From positions 186,001 to 250,000 of the forward strand of contig NZ_JAAWWP010000007.1 in the NCBI RefSeq assembly GCF_012273655.1: a stretch of DNA of 64,000 nucleotides, in the 5' to 3' direction. The number at the start of each line of letters is the position of its first letter. Position 1 is the first letter of the stretch. The translations under genes and the position numbers were made by a program. This DNA is from Streptomyces physcomitrii (lineage in GTDB: Bacteria > Actinomycetota > Actinomycetes > Streptomycetales > Streptomycetaceae). Below are positions 8,483 to 18,300 of the stretch, piece after piece. Under the pieces are notes generated by a model. The model saw only the letters and a list, made by a program, of their open reading frames with translations. It ran no database searches and had not been told where the DNA came from.

Positions 8483-8533
8483 TTCAGGGACCACTGATCC
8501 CAGGGACGATCACTGATTCCGAGGACGATCACT
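8447..8533. repeat. 34-bp tandem repeat, 2.5 copies
   Basis: Units begin at 8447, 8481 and 8515 (GATTC-GGGACCACTGATCCC pattern). The first two differ at only a few bases and the third lacks an internal block. The array overlaps the 3' end of the FUSC gene and extends past its stop. Confidence 0.8.
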
Positions 8534-8624
8534 GATCCCTGGGACCGCCGATCCCCCTCACCTGAGCCGTCCCCATCCCCCACATCCCCACATCCCCACA
8601 TCCCCCAGCCCCATCCCTCGCCCC

Positions 8625-9503
8625 TCACCGAGGCCCCCGCACCAACCGTGAAGCGGACGTCAGGGTCGCGCGGGCCTCGCGTTCGGTGAGGCCGGTGGTG
8701 AGGGCGGCCTTGATGAGGGCGTGGCTGAGGGTTTCGCCGAGGCCGTTCTCGTAGGCGCGGCAGGCGGCCCAGAAGAGGCGGGTGTTGCGCTGGCCCTCGT
8801 GCGCGGCGAGGACGAACTGCACGAGCCCCTGTCCGGCGCCGGGCGGGGTGGTGCCGCCCGCCGGGTGTTCCGGGCGGGCCGGGGGCAGCAGCAGGCGCAG
8901 CAGCGCGGGCGGGCAGGGCGCGGGCGGCAGCAGGGCGGTGCCGGGGATGGTGCGGTACTCGCCGTGGTCGGTACGGGAGCCGGGGCCGACCAGGTAGCCG
9001 CCGGCGCCGCGGACGTCGATACCGGGGGCGAGCCGTCCCGCCGAGTTGGGCACCACGACGTCCGCGGGGCCGCTCAGCCAGACATGGCGGCCCTCGCTCG
9101 GCGTCACCACCACGACCGTGTCCGGGATGGTGAACAGGTGCCGCAGGGCGAGTTCGCGCAGCGCGGCCGAGGAGTCCGTACCGGACTTGGTGTCGAGGTC
9201 GATGCCGATCAGGTGGTGCGGGGGCAGTCCGCAGGCGATGCCGTAGCCGGTGGCCCAGGGGGCGGCGGCGAAGAGTTCGCGGACGCGTGCGGGATCCGTG
9301 GTGGCGTCGTGCACGCCGTGGCCGGGGCGGCCGCACTCGCCGTGGCACGGGGCGGGCCCGGCCTCGTCCCGGTGGGGGGAGGGCAGCGCGGGGAGTTTGG
9401 TGCGGGACAGGGGGATGACGGCCAGCCCGCGTTCGGCGGCGGACAGGGCGTGGGCGAGGGCCAGGGCGACGGGGGGCACGGCATGCCGGGCGGTGGTGGC
9501 CAT
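8625..9503 (-). CDS. Bifunctional DNA primase/polymerase (Prim-Pol domain)
   Basis: A 292-residue archaeo-eukaryotic-type Prim-Pol protein. The catalytic carboxylates IDLDTK (D102, D104), the histidine motif RHVWLSG (H140) and a third acidic residue in GIDVRG (D163) are all present. A Cys/His cluster (PCHGECGRPGHG, 52-63) near the N-terminus is typical of the actinobacterial family. Prim-Pols synthesise primers or fill gaps, and many come from plasmids or phages, but this one stands alone without a helicase domain or partner. ATG at 9503 has GGAG 4 nt upstream and a LexA-like box 12 nt upstream, so damage-inducible expression is possible. Confidence 0.88.
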   Translation of the reverse strand: MATTARHAVPPVALALAHALSAAERGLAVIPLSRTKLPALPSPHRDEAGPAPCHGECGRPGHGVHDATTDPARVRELFAAAPWATGYGIACGLPPHHLIGIDLDTKSGTDSSAALRELALRHLFTIPDTVVVVTPSEGRHVWLSGPADVVVPNSAGRLAPGIDVRGAGGYLVGPGSRTDHGEYRTIPGTALLPPAPCPPALLRLLLPPARPEHPAGGTTPPGAGQGLVQFVLAAHEGQRNTRLFWAACRAYENGLGETLSHALIKAALTTGLTEREARATLTSASRLVRGPR

Positions 9504-9514
9504 GACTCCATGTT

Positions 9515-9528
9515 CGTACGTACGTTCG
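9515..9528 (-). promoter_or_regulatory. LexA/SOS-box-like palindrome upstream of Prim-Pol
   Basis: CGTACGTACGTTCG matches the Gram-positive SOS box CGAACNNNNGTTCG at 9 of 10 defined bases, with one half-site perfect. It lies 12 nt before the Prim-Pol start, where a repressor would block transcription. No binding has been shown. Confidence 0.45.
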
Positions 9529-9885
9529 AAAAAGGGAAGTGGGTTCCGGGCGGGGGACGGGGGAGGGTGCCGTCCCGGCGGTCGGGGGAGTTCGGGTGGG
9601 ATGCAGGGGCCTTGTGGGGCTGGGGAGTTGAGGGTGCGGTGTCCCTCTCCAGGGGATTTACGCCGCCTTGCGGGTTTATCGACAAGTCCTCACGCCTGGG
9701 GGCGAATCGCGGCGGCGGGAGTCGTCAGGGCGGTTCCGGCTGGGCAACTCTGCTCTCGCGACGTCGTGACCACTCCGGGGCGGCGGGCCAACCGCCCCGG
9801 AAACAGCGGTAGTTCAGGTCGCCGGGCGTGACCACCTGCACGGCAGCCCACGCGATCGGACCCGTCCCTACCTGGAGGAACAGAC
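9529..9885. other. Divergent intergenic region, Prim-Pol / small secreted protein
   Basis: I see no gene in these 357 bp. The right end carries the GGAGG ribosome binding site (about 9871) of the secreted-protein gene. No repeat or RNA element is recognised. Confidence 0.4.
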
Positions 9886-10188
9886 ATGGCAAGCATCCGT
9901 ACCGCCCGTGTTCTCGCCGCTGCGGCGGCCCTGCCGCTCGGGGTGGCGCTCTTCGCGGGTGCCGCGGCGGCCGACACCGGGGCGCTCTCGGGCGACCGGG
10001 CCAACGCGGGCGTGGCCACCGTCGGCGCCGGTGCCCGGGGTGCGGGGCCGGGGATCTCCGCGACCGGTCAGCAGCAGGCCGTGGGGGACAGCGCCCGCAA
10101 CGAGAACAACGCGGTGAACATCAACGGCTCCGCGCCCACCTTCGTCGACCAGCGCCACCTGGGCATCGTCTTCACCCCGCTCTGGTGA
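9886..10188 (+). CDS. Small secreted protein
   Basis: A 100-residue protein with a classical Sec signal: basic MASIRTAR, a hydrophobic core, and a likely cleavage site after about residue 28 (AGAAAADT). The mature part is Gly/Ala/Asn-rich, has no cysteine, and ends in GIVFTPLW. It contains QQQAVGDSARNENNAVNING, an Asn-rich stretch loosely reminiscent of amyloid-forming rodlins. It does not show the chaplin signature, so no family is assigned. ATG follows GGAGG at the right spacing. It stands alone. Confidence 0.75.
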   Translation: MASIRTARVLAAAAALPLGVALFAGAAAADTGALSGDRANAGVATVGAGARGAGPGISATGQQQAVGDSARNENNAVNINGSAPTFVDQRHLGIVFTPLW

Positions 10189-10742
10189 GCCGCGGCCCTC
10201 CGGGGGCTGGGCCTCCTCCCGCGCGGGCTGCCGGGAGGGGTCCGGGGGGCCCGGGGGTCGCGGCCCGAGGGGTGACGACCTGTGCGGCGGTGCTTCGGCG
10301 CCGCCGCACAGGTGTGTGCGGGGAGGGCGGTCGCACAGGTGTGTCCGGGGTCAGGTGCACAGGGGTGTGCGGGTTCAACTGCCTCCGGGTTCAGGTCTGT
10401 CCGGGTGCTCGTGGCCGTCGTCCCGCCCGGTACACCCGGTACCGGGGTGTGCGGAGGCAGGTGGCGTACGGGTGGCCGGGTACCGGTAGATGGGTCCGGG
10501 GGCAAGTCGCGCTGCCCGTGCGGGAAGGCCGTCGGGGAAGACGGGGAGGGAGGCGGCGGAGGGGATCCGGGCCCGTGCGGTGAGGTGCCCCGAGTCCGTC
10601 TCGGGGCCAACCCCCAAGGGGGTGCGGGGGTCCCTCCACCCACAGGAGGTGAGGCGTTCGCCGCCCGTACAACCTGAGGGGGACACCGCTTCGGCACCTC
10701 CGGCCGATCCCCGTGCGTAGGGGGCACTTCTAGCGTGGAGCC
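10189..10742. other. 554-bp GC-rich intergenic region with degenerate GTGTG repeats
   Basis: No supported gene is seen on either strand. From about 10290 to 10380 a GCACAGGTGTG-like motif recurs four times with variation, which looks like a decayed minisatellite. The right end is the promoter region of the sigma factor gene. Confidence 0.4.
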
Positions 10743-11579
10743 ATGACCGTTCCTGGGCATTGCACCCGCCTACCCGAGGCCCCGGCGACCGCGCCCTCGG
10801 CCAGCGCAGCGCGCCCGGCGCCCCTGGGGACCGGGCCCCGGCCGGCCGCGGCGAAGGCCGGTATCCGACCCAAGGCCGCCGCGCACCGCGTGCCCGCCCA
10901 GCGGGTCCCGCGCCCGGCCCGCCCGGCGGCGGCCACCCGCGGTGACTCCGCGGTCGGCGGCGGCCCCGCGGACGGCACGGCGCCCCGCGCCCGCCTCGCC
11001 ACGGCCGCCCCGGCACCGGGCCCGCAGCGCACGGCGCCCGAGCTGAAGAGCCGATCCCGCGGCGCCTCGCACGGGCAGCACCTCACCTACGCCTCCTTCG
11101 CCTCCTACGTGAAGGAGCGCGGGCCGGTGCTGCTGCGCACGGCGCGCTCGCTGACCTCCAATGTCAACGACGCGGAGGACCTGCTGCAGACCGCGCTGAC
11201 CAAGACGTACGTCGCCTGGGAGCGCATCGAGGACCACCGGGCGCTGGACGGGTACGTACGCCGCGCCCTGGTCAACACCCGTACCTCGCAGTGGCGCAAG
11301 CGCAAGGTCGACGAGTTCGTCTGCGAGGAACTGCCGGAGCCCGAGAACGCCCCGCTCGAGGACCCGGCCGAGCAGCAGGTGCTCCGGGACGCCATGTGGA
11401 ACGCGATCATGAAACTCCCGGACCGCCAGCGCGCGATGGTCGTCCTGCGCTACTACGAGGACCTGAGCGAGGTGCAGACAGCCGAGGTGCTCGGCGTCTC
11501 GGTGGGCACCGTCAAGTCGGCGGTCTCCCGCGCCCTCGGCAAGCTCCGCGAGGACCCGCAGCTCCGCGAGGACGTATAG
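10743..11579 (+). CDS. RNA polymerase sigma factor, SigE family (ECF-like)
   Basis: A 278-residue sigma factor. The first ~110 residues are Ala/Pro/Arg low complexity and probably disordered. Region 2 begins near YASFASYVKERG and contains the core-binding segment NDAEDLLQTALTKTYVAW. Region 4 carries LPDRQRAMVVLRYYEDLSE and the helix-turn-helix TAEVLGVSVGTVKSAVSRAL. This matches the 'SigE family' of actinobacterial ECF-like factors. No anti-sigma gene is adjacent, so control may be transcriptional or through the long N-terminal extension. ATG at 10743 follows GTGGAG; a later start trimming the extension cannot be excluded. Confidence 0.9.
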   Translation: MTVPGHCTRLPEAPATAPSASAARPAPLGTGPRPAAAKAGIRPKAAAHRVPAQRVPRPARPAAATRGDSAVGGGPADGTAPRARLATAAPAPGPQRTAPELKSRSRGASHGQHLTYASFASYVKERGPVLLRTARSLTSNVNDAEDLLQTALTKTYVAWERIEDHRALDGYVRRALVNTRTSQWRKRKVDEFVCEELPEPENAPLEDPAEQQVLRDAMWNAIMKLPDRQRAMVVLRYYEDLSEVQTAEVLGVSVGTVKSAVSRALGKLREDPQLREDV

Positions 11580-11630
11580 GACCACCCCCCTTCCCGTCCC
11601 CTGCCTCGGCGGGATCTCCCCGTCCCGCCG

Positions 11631-11903
11631 AACGCGCCGGCGTCCGAGCGGGTCGACGCGCTGGTCCGGGAGCAGAACGGCAAGCTGGCCGCCCTCGTCC
11701 AGGAGTGCGTCGACGCCGGACTCGCCCGCCCGGACCTCGATCCCCCGGTGGTGGCCACCGTGCTCTGGCGGATGTGGGACGGGGTGCTCGGCCTGATGTT
11801 CCGCGGCGACGGTTCGCGCCCCGGCGAGGAGGAGATGGCGAGGATCCTCGGCACCATGGAGTCCCTGGCGGGACTCGGCCTCCGGGCCCGCGCCGAGAAG
11901 TGA
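11631..11903 (+). pseudogene. C-terminal fragment of a TetR-family regulator
   Basis: An open frame of about 90 codons with no good start reads as the C-terminal ligand-binding/dimerisation part of a TetR repressor (SERVDALVREQNGKLAALVQ, then RPDLDPPVVATVLWRMWDG, ending in ESLAGLGLRARAEK). The N-terminal helix-turn-helix is absent: upstream sequence belongs to the sigma gene and a short spacer. It is therefore a truncated remnant, possibly left by a deletion that joined it to the sigma gene. Its position just before an acyl-CoA ligase gene suggests it once regulated fatty-acid activation. Confidence 0.6.
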
Positions 11904-12068
11904 CGCAGCGTGGGTGGGCGCGCGTGGCCCGGCGTGGGACGATCGCCGCACGCGCGAGGCGGTGTGACCCAGGGTGACGAGAGCAGGAACATACCCAGGG
12001 GTAGTGACACATCGTCTAGCAGCGCACGAGAATCCTCGCGATACCCCTTCGCCCTCGGGAGGCAACCG

Positions 12069-13718
<1,650 letters not shown>

Positions 13719-13955
13719 GCGCGGGCGAACGGCGGGGCGGGACCGGTGCGGTCCCGCCCCTGAGCCACTCACGGGGGTGCCGGACACCGCTTTCGCGGAG
13801 GGCGTTCCCGAGCGGGACCGCAACCACGTCCGGCCGCTCGCTCTTCGACGACCCCGTGCCGAAGCGCCGAAGCGCCCGTCACGAGGACCGGTCCGCCGGT
13901 GCCCGCGGCCGCGTGGCCCGTCCGCGGCTGCACACCGGACACCGTCCGTGAGGGA

Positions 13956-15122
13956 TCAGGCCGATCGCAGAGGCGGGACATTCCGCGCGATGGCGGCGGC
14001 GTGCAGCAGGATGCTCGGCTCGTCGCCGGGGTCCTCGTCCAGGACGACGCCGGCCTCCTGAGGGTCGAAGCCCGTCGGCCAGACCGTGGCGTCGCTCGCC
14101 AGTGCCCCCTCCAGCTCCGCCCCGGTCAGGTCGGCGCCGGTGAGGTCCGTCCCCCGGAGGTCGGCCAGTCGCAGATCCGCGCCGGTGAACGTGGTTCCAC
14201 GGCTCCGCGCCTTGCGCAGATTCGCCTCCCGCAGGTCGGCCCCGGTGAAGTCGGCCTCGCGCAGGTCGGCCCTGACCAGGCGGGCACCGCGCAGGTCGGC
14301 GTCGATGCAGCGGCTCTGGTGGAGAACCGACGTCCCGAGCTCGGCATGCCGCATAGTGGCCCCGATCAGCGACGCCTTGGTCAGGTCGGCCTGGTAGATG
14401 CTCGCCGCTTCCAGGCAGGCGCCGTCGAAGTTGAGGTGGTGCAGCCACAGTCCGTCGCAGTCGGCCCGACGCAGGTCGGTGTAGCTGACGTTGAGCCAGC
14501 CGGACCGGCGTTCCTGGCACAGGACTCCGAGTCCGGTGAGCGCCACCTGGGCATCCGGGGCACGGGTCTCCAGCGGAGGCAGGGAGTTGATGCGCAGCTC
14601 CGCCGACGGGGAGTCCTGCTCCCGCACGGGCCATGGCAGGTGCGTCCGGAGGAACGCGGCCTTGATCGAGATGACCGACTCCCGGTCGTGAGCCGAATGG
14701 TCCGCGATCCGCCACAGCGCGTACAGCCCGCCGATCCGCACATCCGTCTTCTCGCTGCCGAGCTGGTCGACCGCCCGGCTGAAGCGGTCGGTGAGGTGCC
14801 CCTCCCGGGTGGCGTTCAGCCCCTCCTGGCCGACCCTCAACTGCCGCCAGGTGGCATACGCGCCGAAGAGGACCACCGCCCCGCCGACCGCCTGGATGAG
14901 CGTCGTGCGTACGTTGTTCACCGCCCCGAGGCGATCCGCGGCCGAGATCCGGTCCCCGCCCAGATCACGCTCGACCACGAGGACCGGCAGCACCACGACC
15001 ACCACGGCGAGCACGGCGAGGACGGCGAGGACGGCTGCCACCCCGCGCAGCGCAGTACCGAATCGACGCCGCGGCGAGGCGTCCGACACGCGGCGGCTCT
15101 GAGCAGATTCCCCCGTATCCAT
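13956..15122 (-). CDS. Membrane-anchored pentapeptide-repeat protein
   Basis: A 388-residue protein. Two hydrophobic segments lie near the N-terminus (about residues 24-50, VLAVLAVLAVVVVVLPVLVV, and about 75-92, IQAVGGAVVLFGAYATW). A helical linker follows (GHLTDRFSRAVDQLGSEKTDVRIGGLYAL). Residues ~235-365 are pentapeptide repeats of the A(D/N)LXX type (for example ADLREADFTGADLREANLRK) that fold as a right-handed beta-helix. This membrane-linker-repeat layout is common in Streptomyces and its function is unknown. ATG at 15122 excludes 31 Cys/Arg-rich residues without family character. Confidence 0.88.
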   Translation of the reverse strand: MDTGESAQSRRVSDASPRRRFGTALRGVAAVLAVLAVLAVVVVVLPVLVVERDLGGDRISAADRLGAVNNVRTTLIQAVGGAVVLFGAYATWRQLRVGQEGLNATREGHLTDRFSRAVDQLGSEKTDVRIGGLYALWRIADHSAHDRESVISIKAAFLRTHLPWPVREQDSPSAELRINSLPPLETRAPDAQVALTGLGVLCQERRSGWLNVSYTDLRRADCDGLWLHHLNFDGACLEAASIYQADLTKASLIGATMRHAELGTSVLHQSRCIDADLRGARLVRADLREADFTGADLREANLRKARSRGTTFTGADLRLADLRGTDLTGADLTGAELEGALASDATVWPTGFDPQEAGVVLDEDPGDEPSILLHAAAIARNVPPLRSA

Positions 15123-15310
15123 GCACCCATGATCGCAGCGCGGCACACAGGCCGGTGTGCCTGTCCGGGCAGAGCACCGGGCGTGCTGTCCGGGGGGTCG
15201 GTGACGGCCTGGCACACCGGCTTCCGCCGCACCGGGCGAAGACCCGCGTTCCTCCGTACGAGGACTCCCGCTCGCTCACCGGAAGCCGGTCCACCGGCTT
15301 CCGGCCCCGC

Positions 15311-18300
15311 TCACTGGCTGCCGATCCGCGCGAGCAGATCCACGATCCGGCTCTGGACCTCGGGGCTGGTGGAGCGTTCGGCGAGGAAGAGGACCGTCTC
15401 ACCGGCGGCGAGGCGGGGCAGGTCCTGGTGTTCCACGGCGGCGGTGTAGACGACGAGCGGGGTGCGGTTCAACTGGCCGTTGGCGCGCAGCCAGTCCACG
15501 ATGCCGCTCTGCTCGCGCCGTACCCGCATCAGGTCCATGACCACCAGATTGGGCCGGGTCCCGGCGGCCAGCCGCACCGCGTCCTGGTCGCTGGCGGCCC
15601 GCGCGACCTGCATGCCCCGGCGCTCCAGGGTGGCGGTGAGGGCGAGCGCGATCTCCTCGTGCTGCTCGATGAGGAGCACCCGCGGCGGGTGCTGCTCGCT
15701 GTCCCGCGGGGCGAGCGCCTTCAGGAGTACGGCGGGATCGGCACCGTAGGCCGCCTCGCGGGTGGCCTGGCCGAGTCCCGCGGTCACCAGGACCGGCACC
15801 TCCGCGGCGACGGCGGCCTGGCGCAGCGACTGCAGGGCGGTCCGGGTGATCGGGCCGGTGAGCGGGTCGACGAAGAGCGCGGCCGGGAACGCCGCGATCT
15901 GCGCGTCGACCTCCTCGCGGGAGTGCACGGTGACGGGACGGTAGCCGCAGTCGCTGAGCGCCTGCTGGGTGCCCATGTCGGGGGCGGGCCACACCAGCAG
16001 CCGCCGCGGGTTGTCCAGCGGCTCCGGGGGCAGCTCGTCGTCGAGGTGCTGGCGGCGCGGGCGTTCGGCGATCTCCACGGCACCGCCGGGTCCGTCCAGC
16101 GGCTCGGGCCCCTCGTCGGCGTTCACATCGGGCGCCCCGATCGCGTACGAACGGCCGCCGCCCTCCGAGGAGGCCCCGCGCGGCTGCGGCGCGGCGAGCG
16201 GATGGCGGCGCCCGCCCCCGGTGTCACCGGAGTCGGTGCGTTCGGCGGGCGTACCGAGCTTGCGGCGCCGCCCGCCGGGACCCTGCCCGGCGCTCTCGCC
16301 CGGCTGCTGCGGGGCGCCGCCCGGTCCCGGCGCGGTCGGCGGCAGCGCCTGCGCCGAGCGGCCGCCGCCGCGCGGCTGGGGCAGATTCCCGGACCGCTGC
16401 TGCTCGGCGATCCGGCGCCCGAAGGGCACCCCCTGGCCGAGGGTGCGCACGCTGATCGCCCGCCCCTGCGTCGAGTCGGGATCCGGCGCCCCGGCCTCCG
16501 CGGGCAGCGGCTGGGCGGGCGGACGCGCGCCCCCCGAGGTGTGCGAGGTGGCCCCGCTGGGCGTGCCGTGCGGCGGCGTACCGGGCGCCCCTTGCGCGGG
16601 CACGCCGCGACCGCGGGTGCCCGCGGGGGGGACCGGTCCGGCACCGGGCTGCCCGGCGGCACCCTGCCCGGCGCCCTCGGCCGGTCCGGCGCCGGGAGCC
16701 TGCGCGGCGGCCTGACCCTGGTGCGGTCCGGGGGCGCCGGGGGCGCCGGGGGCTCCCTGTCCGGCGGCTCCTTGTCCGTGCGTGCCGCCCTGGGGCCCGC
16801 GTCCGTACGAACCGTCCTGCGTCCCGCGCCCGTTCGTACCGCGTCCGTCGTTCGGACCCCGTCCGTGCGTCCCGCGGCCGTCGGTTCCCCGTCGGTCTGT
16901 GCCGCGTCCGTCCGTTACCCGTCCGTCCGTTCCGCGTCCGTGCGTCCCGTGGTCGTGCGTCGGCTGCGGGTCCGCCGGGGGCGCGGGGGTGTGCGGGGCC
17001 GGGTTTCCGTGGGGGTGCTCGGTGCCGGGAGCCGGGTGGCCGCCCGGGCCGGGGGCGGTGAGGCGGGGGTCCCGGGCGCCGGAGCCGGGTCGGCGCGGCC
17101 GGCCCGCGCCCTGGGGGCCCGGACCGCCCGGGTCCTGGACGCCACCGGGGGTTCCGTCGCCGCCGGGTGACTCGGTGCCCTGCGGTGCTCCTCCCGCGGT
17201 GTCGGCCGCCGGGCGGGCGCGGCGCCTGCCGGTGGGGGCGGGGACGGGGTGGGCCTGCGCCGGGGTGTGCTCGTCGGGTCCGTCGGTGAAGAGCATGGTG
17301 TGCTGACCGGCGTCGCCGTGGGCGGGTACTGGACCGCGGGCGGGCCCGGGGCCGTACTCCTCGTCCGGTGCCCGGTCGGCCTCCGCGGGCGGCAGGGCGA
17401 ACACCCGTCCCCCGGCGGCCTCCTGGGCGGCGGCGCGCTCCTGGGCGGCGGCGAGCGCCCGGCGGCGCCGGCCGGTGGGCTGCTGCCCGCCCGCGGCGCC
17501 CTGCCCCTGCTGCGGGTACCCGGGCGCGGTGGTGCCGGGCCGGGCGAAGGTAGCCTGCGGTGAACTCCCGTGCAGTGCGGGGGAGTTGCCGGGCACCGGT
17601 CCGGGGCCCTGCGGCAGCGCGGGAGCGCCCGGAAGCTGCGGCGGACCGGAGGACTCGGGCTGGCCCAGGGCCCCCTCGGACCCCTGGGGGAGCGCGGCCG
17701 GAAGCGCGCGCGCCCCGCCTTCGCGCCGCGCACGGCGCCCGGTCGGCCCCGGGATGCCCCCCGGCTGCACCGGCCTGCCCTGCGCGGGCACCGGCACACC
17801 CCCGGGCGGCACGGTCTCCCCGCGCTGCTGCCCGGGCGCGGACTCCCCGGCGGCCATCACGGCGCCCTCGGCGGCGCTCGGCCTGCCGCGCCTGCGCCCG
17901 GTGCCGCCCGCGGGCGTCTCCTGCGCGGGCGCCTGCTCCGGCGGCTGCCCGGCCTCGGCCGCCCGGCGCCGCCGCCGTCCGGTGCCCCCGGCGCCGTCGG
18001 TACCCGGAGCCGGGGCGCCCGAGCCGTCCGTACCGGAACTCTCCGTACCGGCGCCGTCCGTGCCGGTGTCGAGGAAGGCGTCCACCGAGGAGCGGCGGGC
18101 GCGCCTGCGGCCGCCGCCGGTGGTGGCGGGGTCCTCGACGGGCACCGGCCGGGCGCCGGACTCCGCCGCGGGCACGGCGACCGCGCCCGCGCCGCCGCCG
18201 ATCGGCACTTCGAGTACGTAGGCGTTGCCGCTGGTGCCCGGCACCTCGTGGGTCTGCAGGACGCCGCCGTGCGCCCGCACCACGCCGCGCACGATCGGCT

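Noticed and set aside
9886-10188. Chaplin or rodlin assignment for the small secreted protein
   Set aside because: Chaplin-defining residues and rodlin repeats are not present; only the composition is loosely similar.
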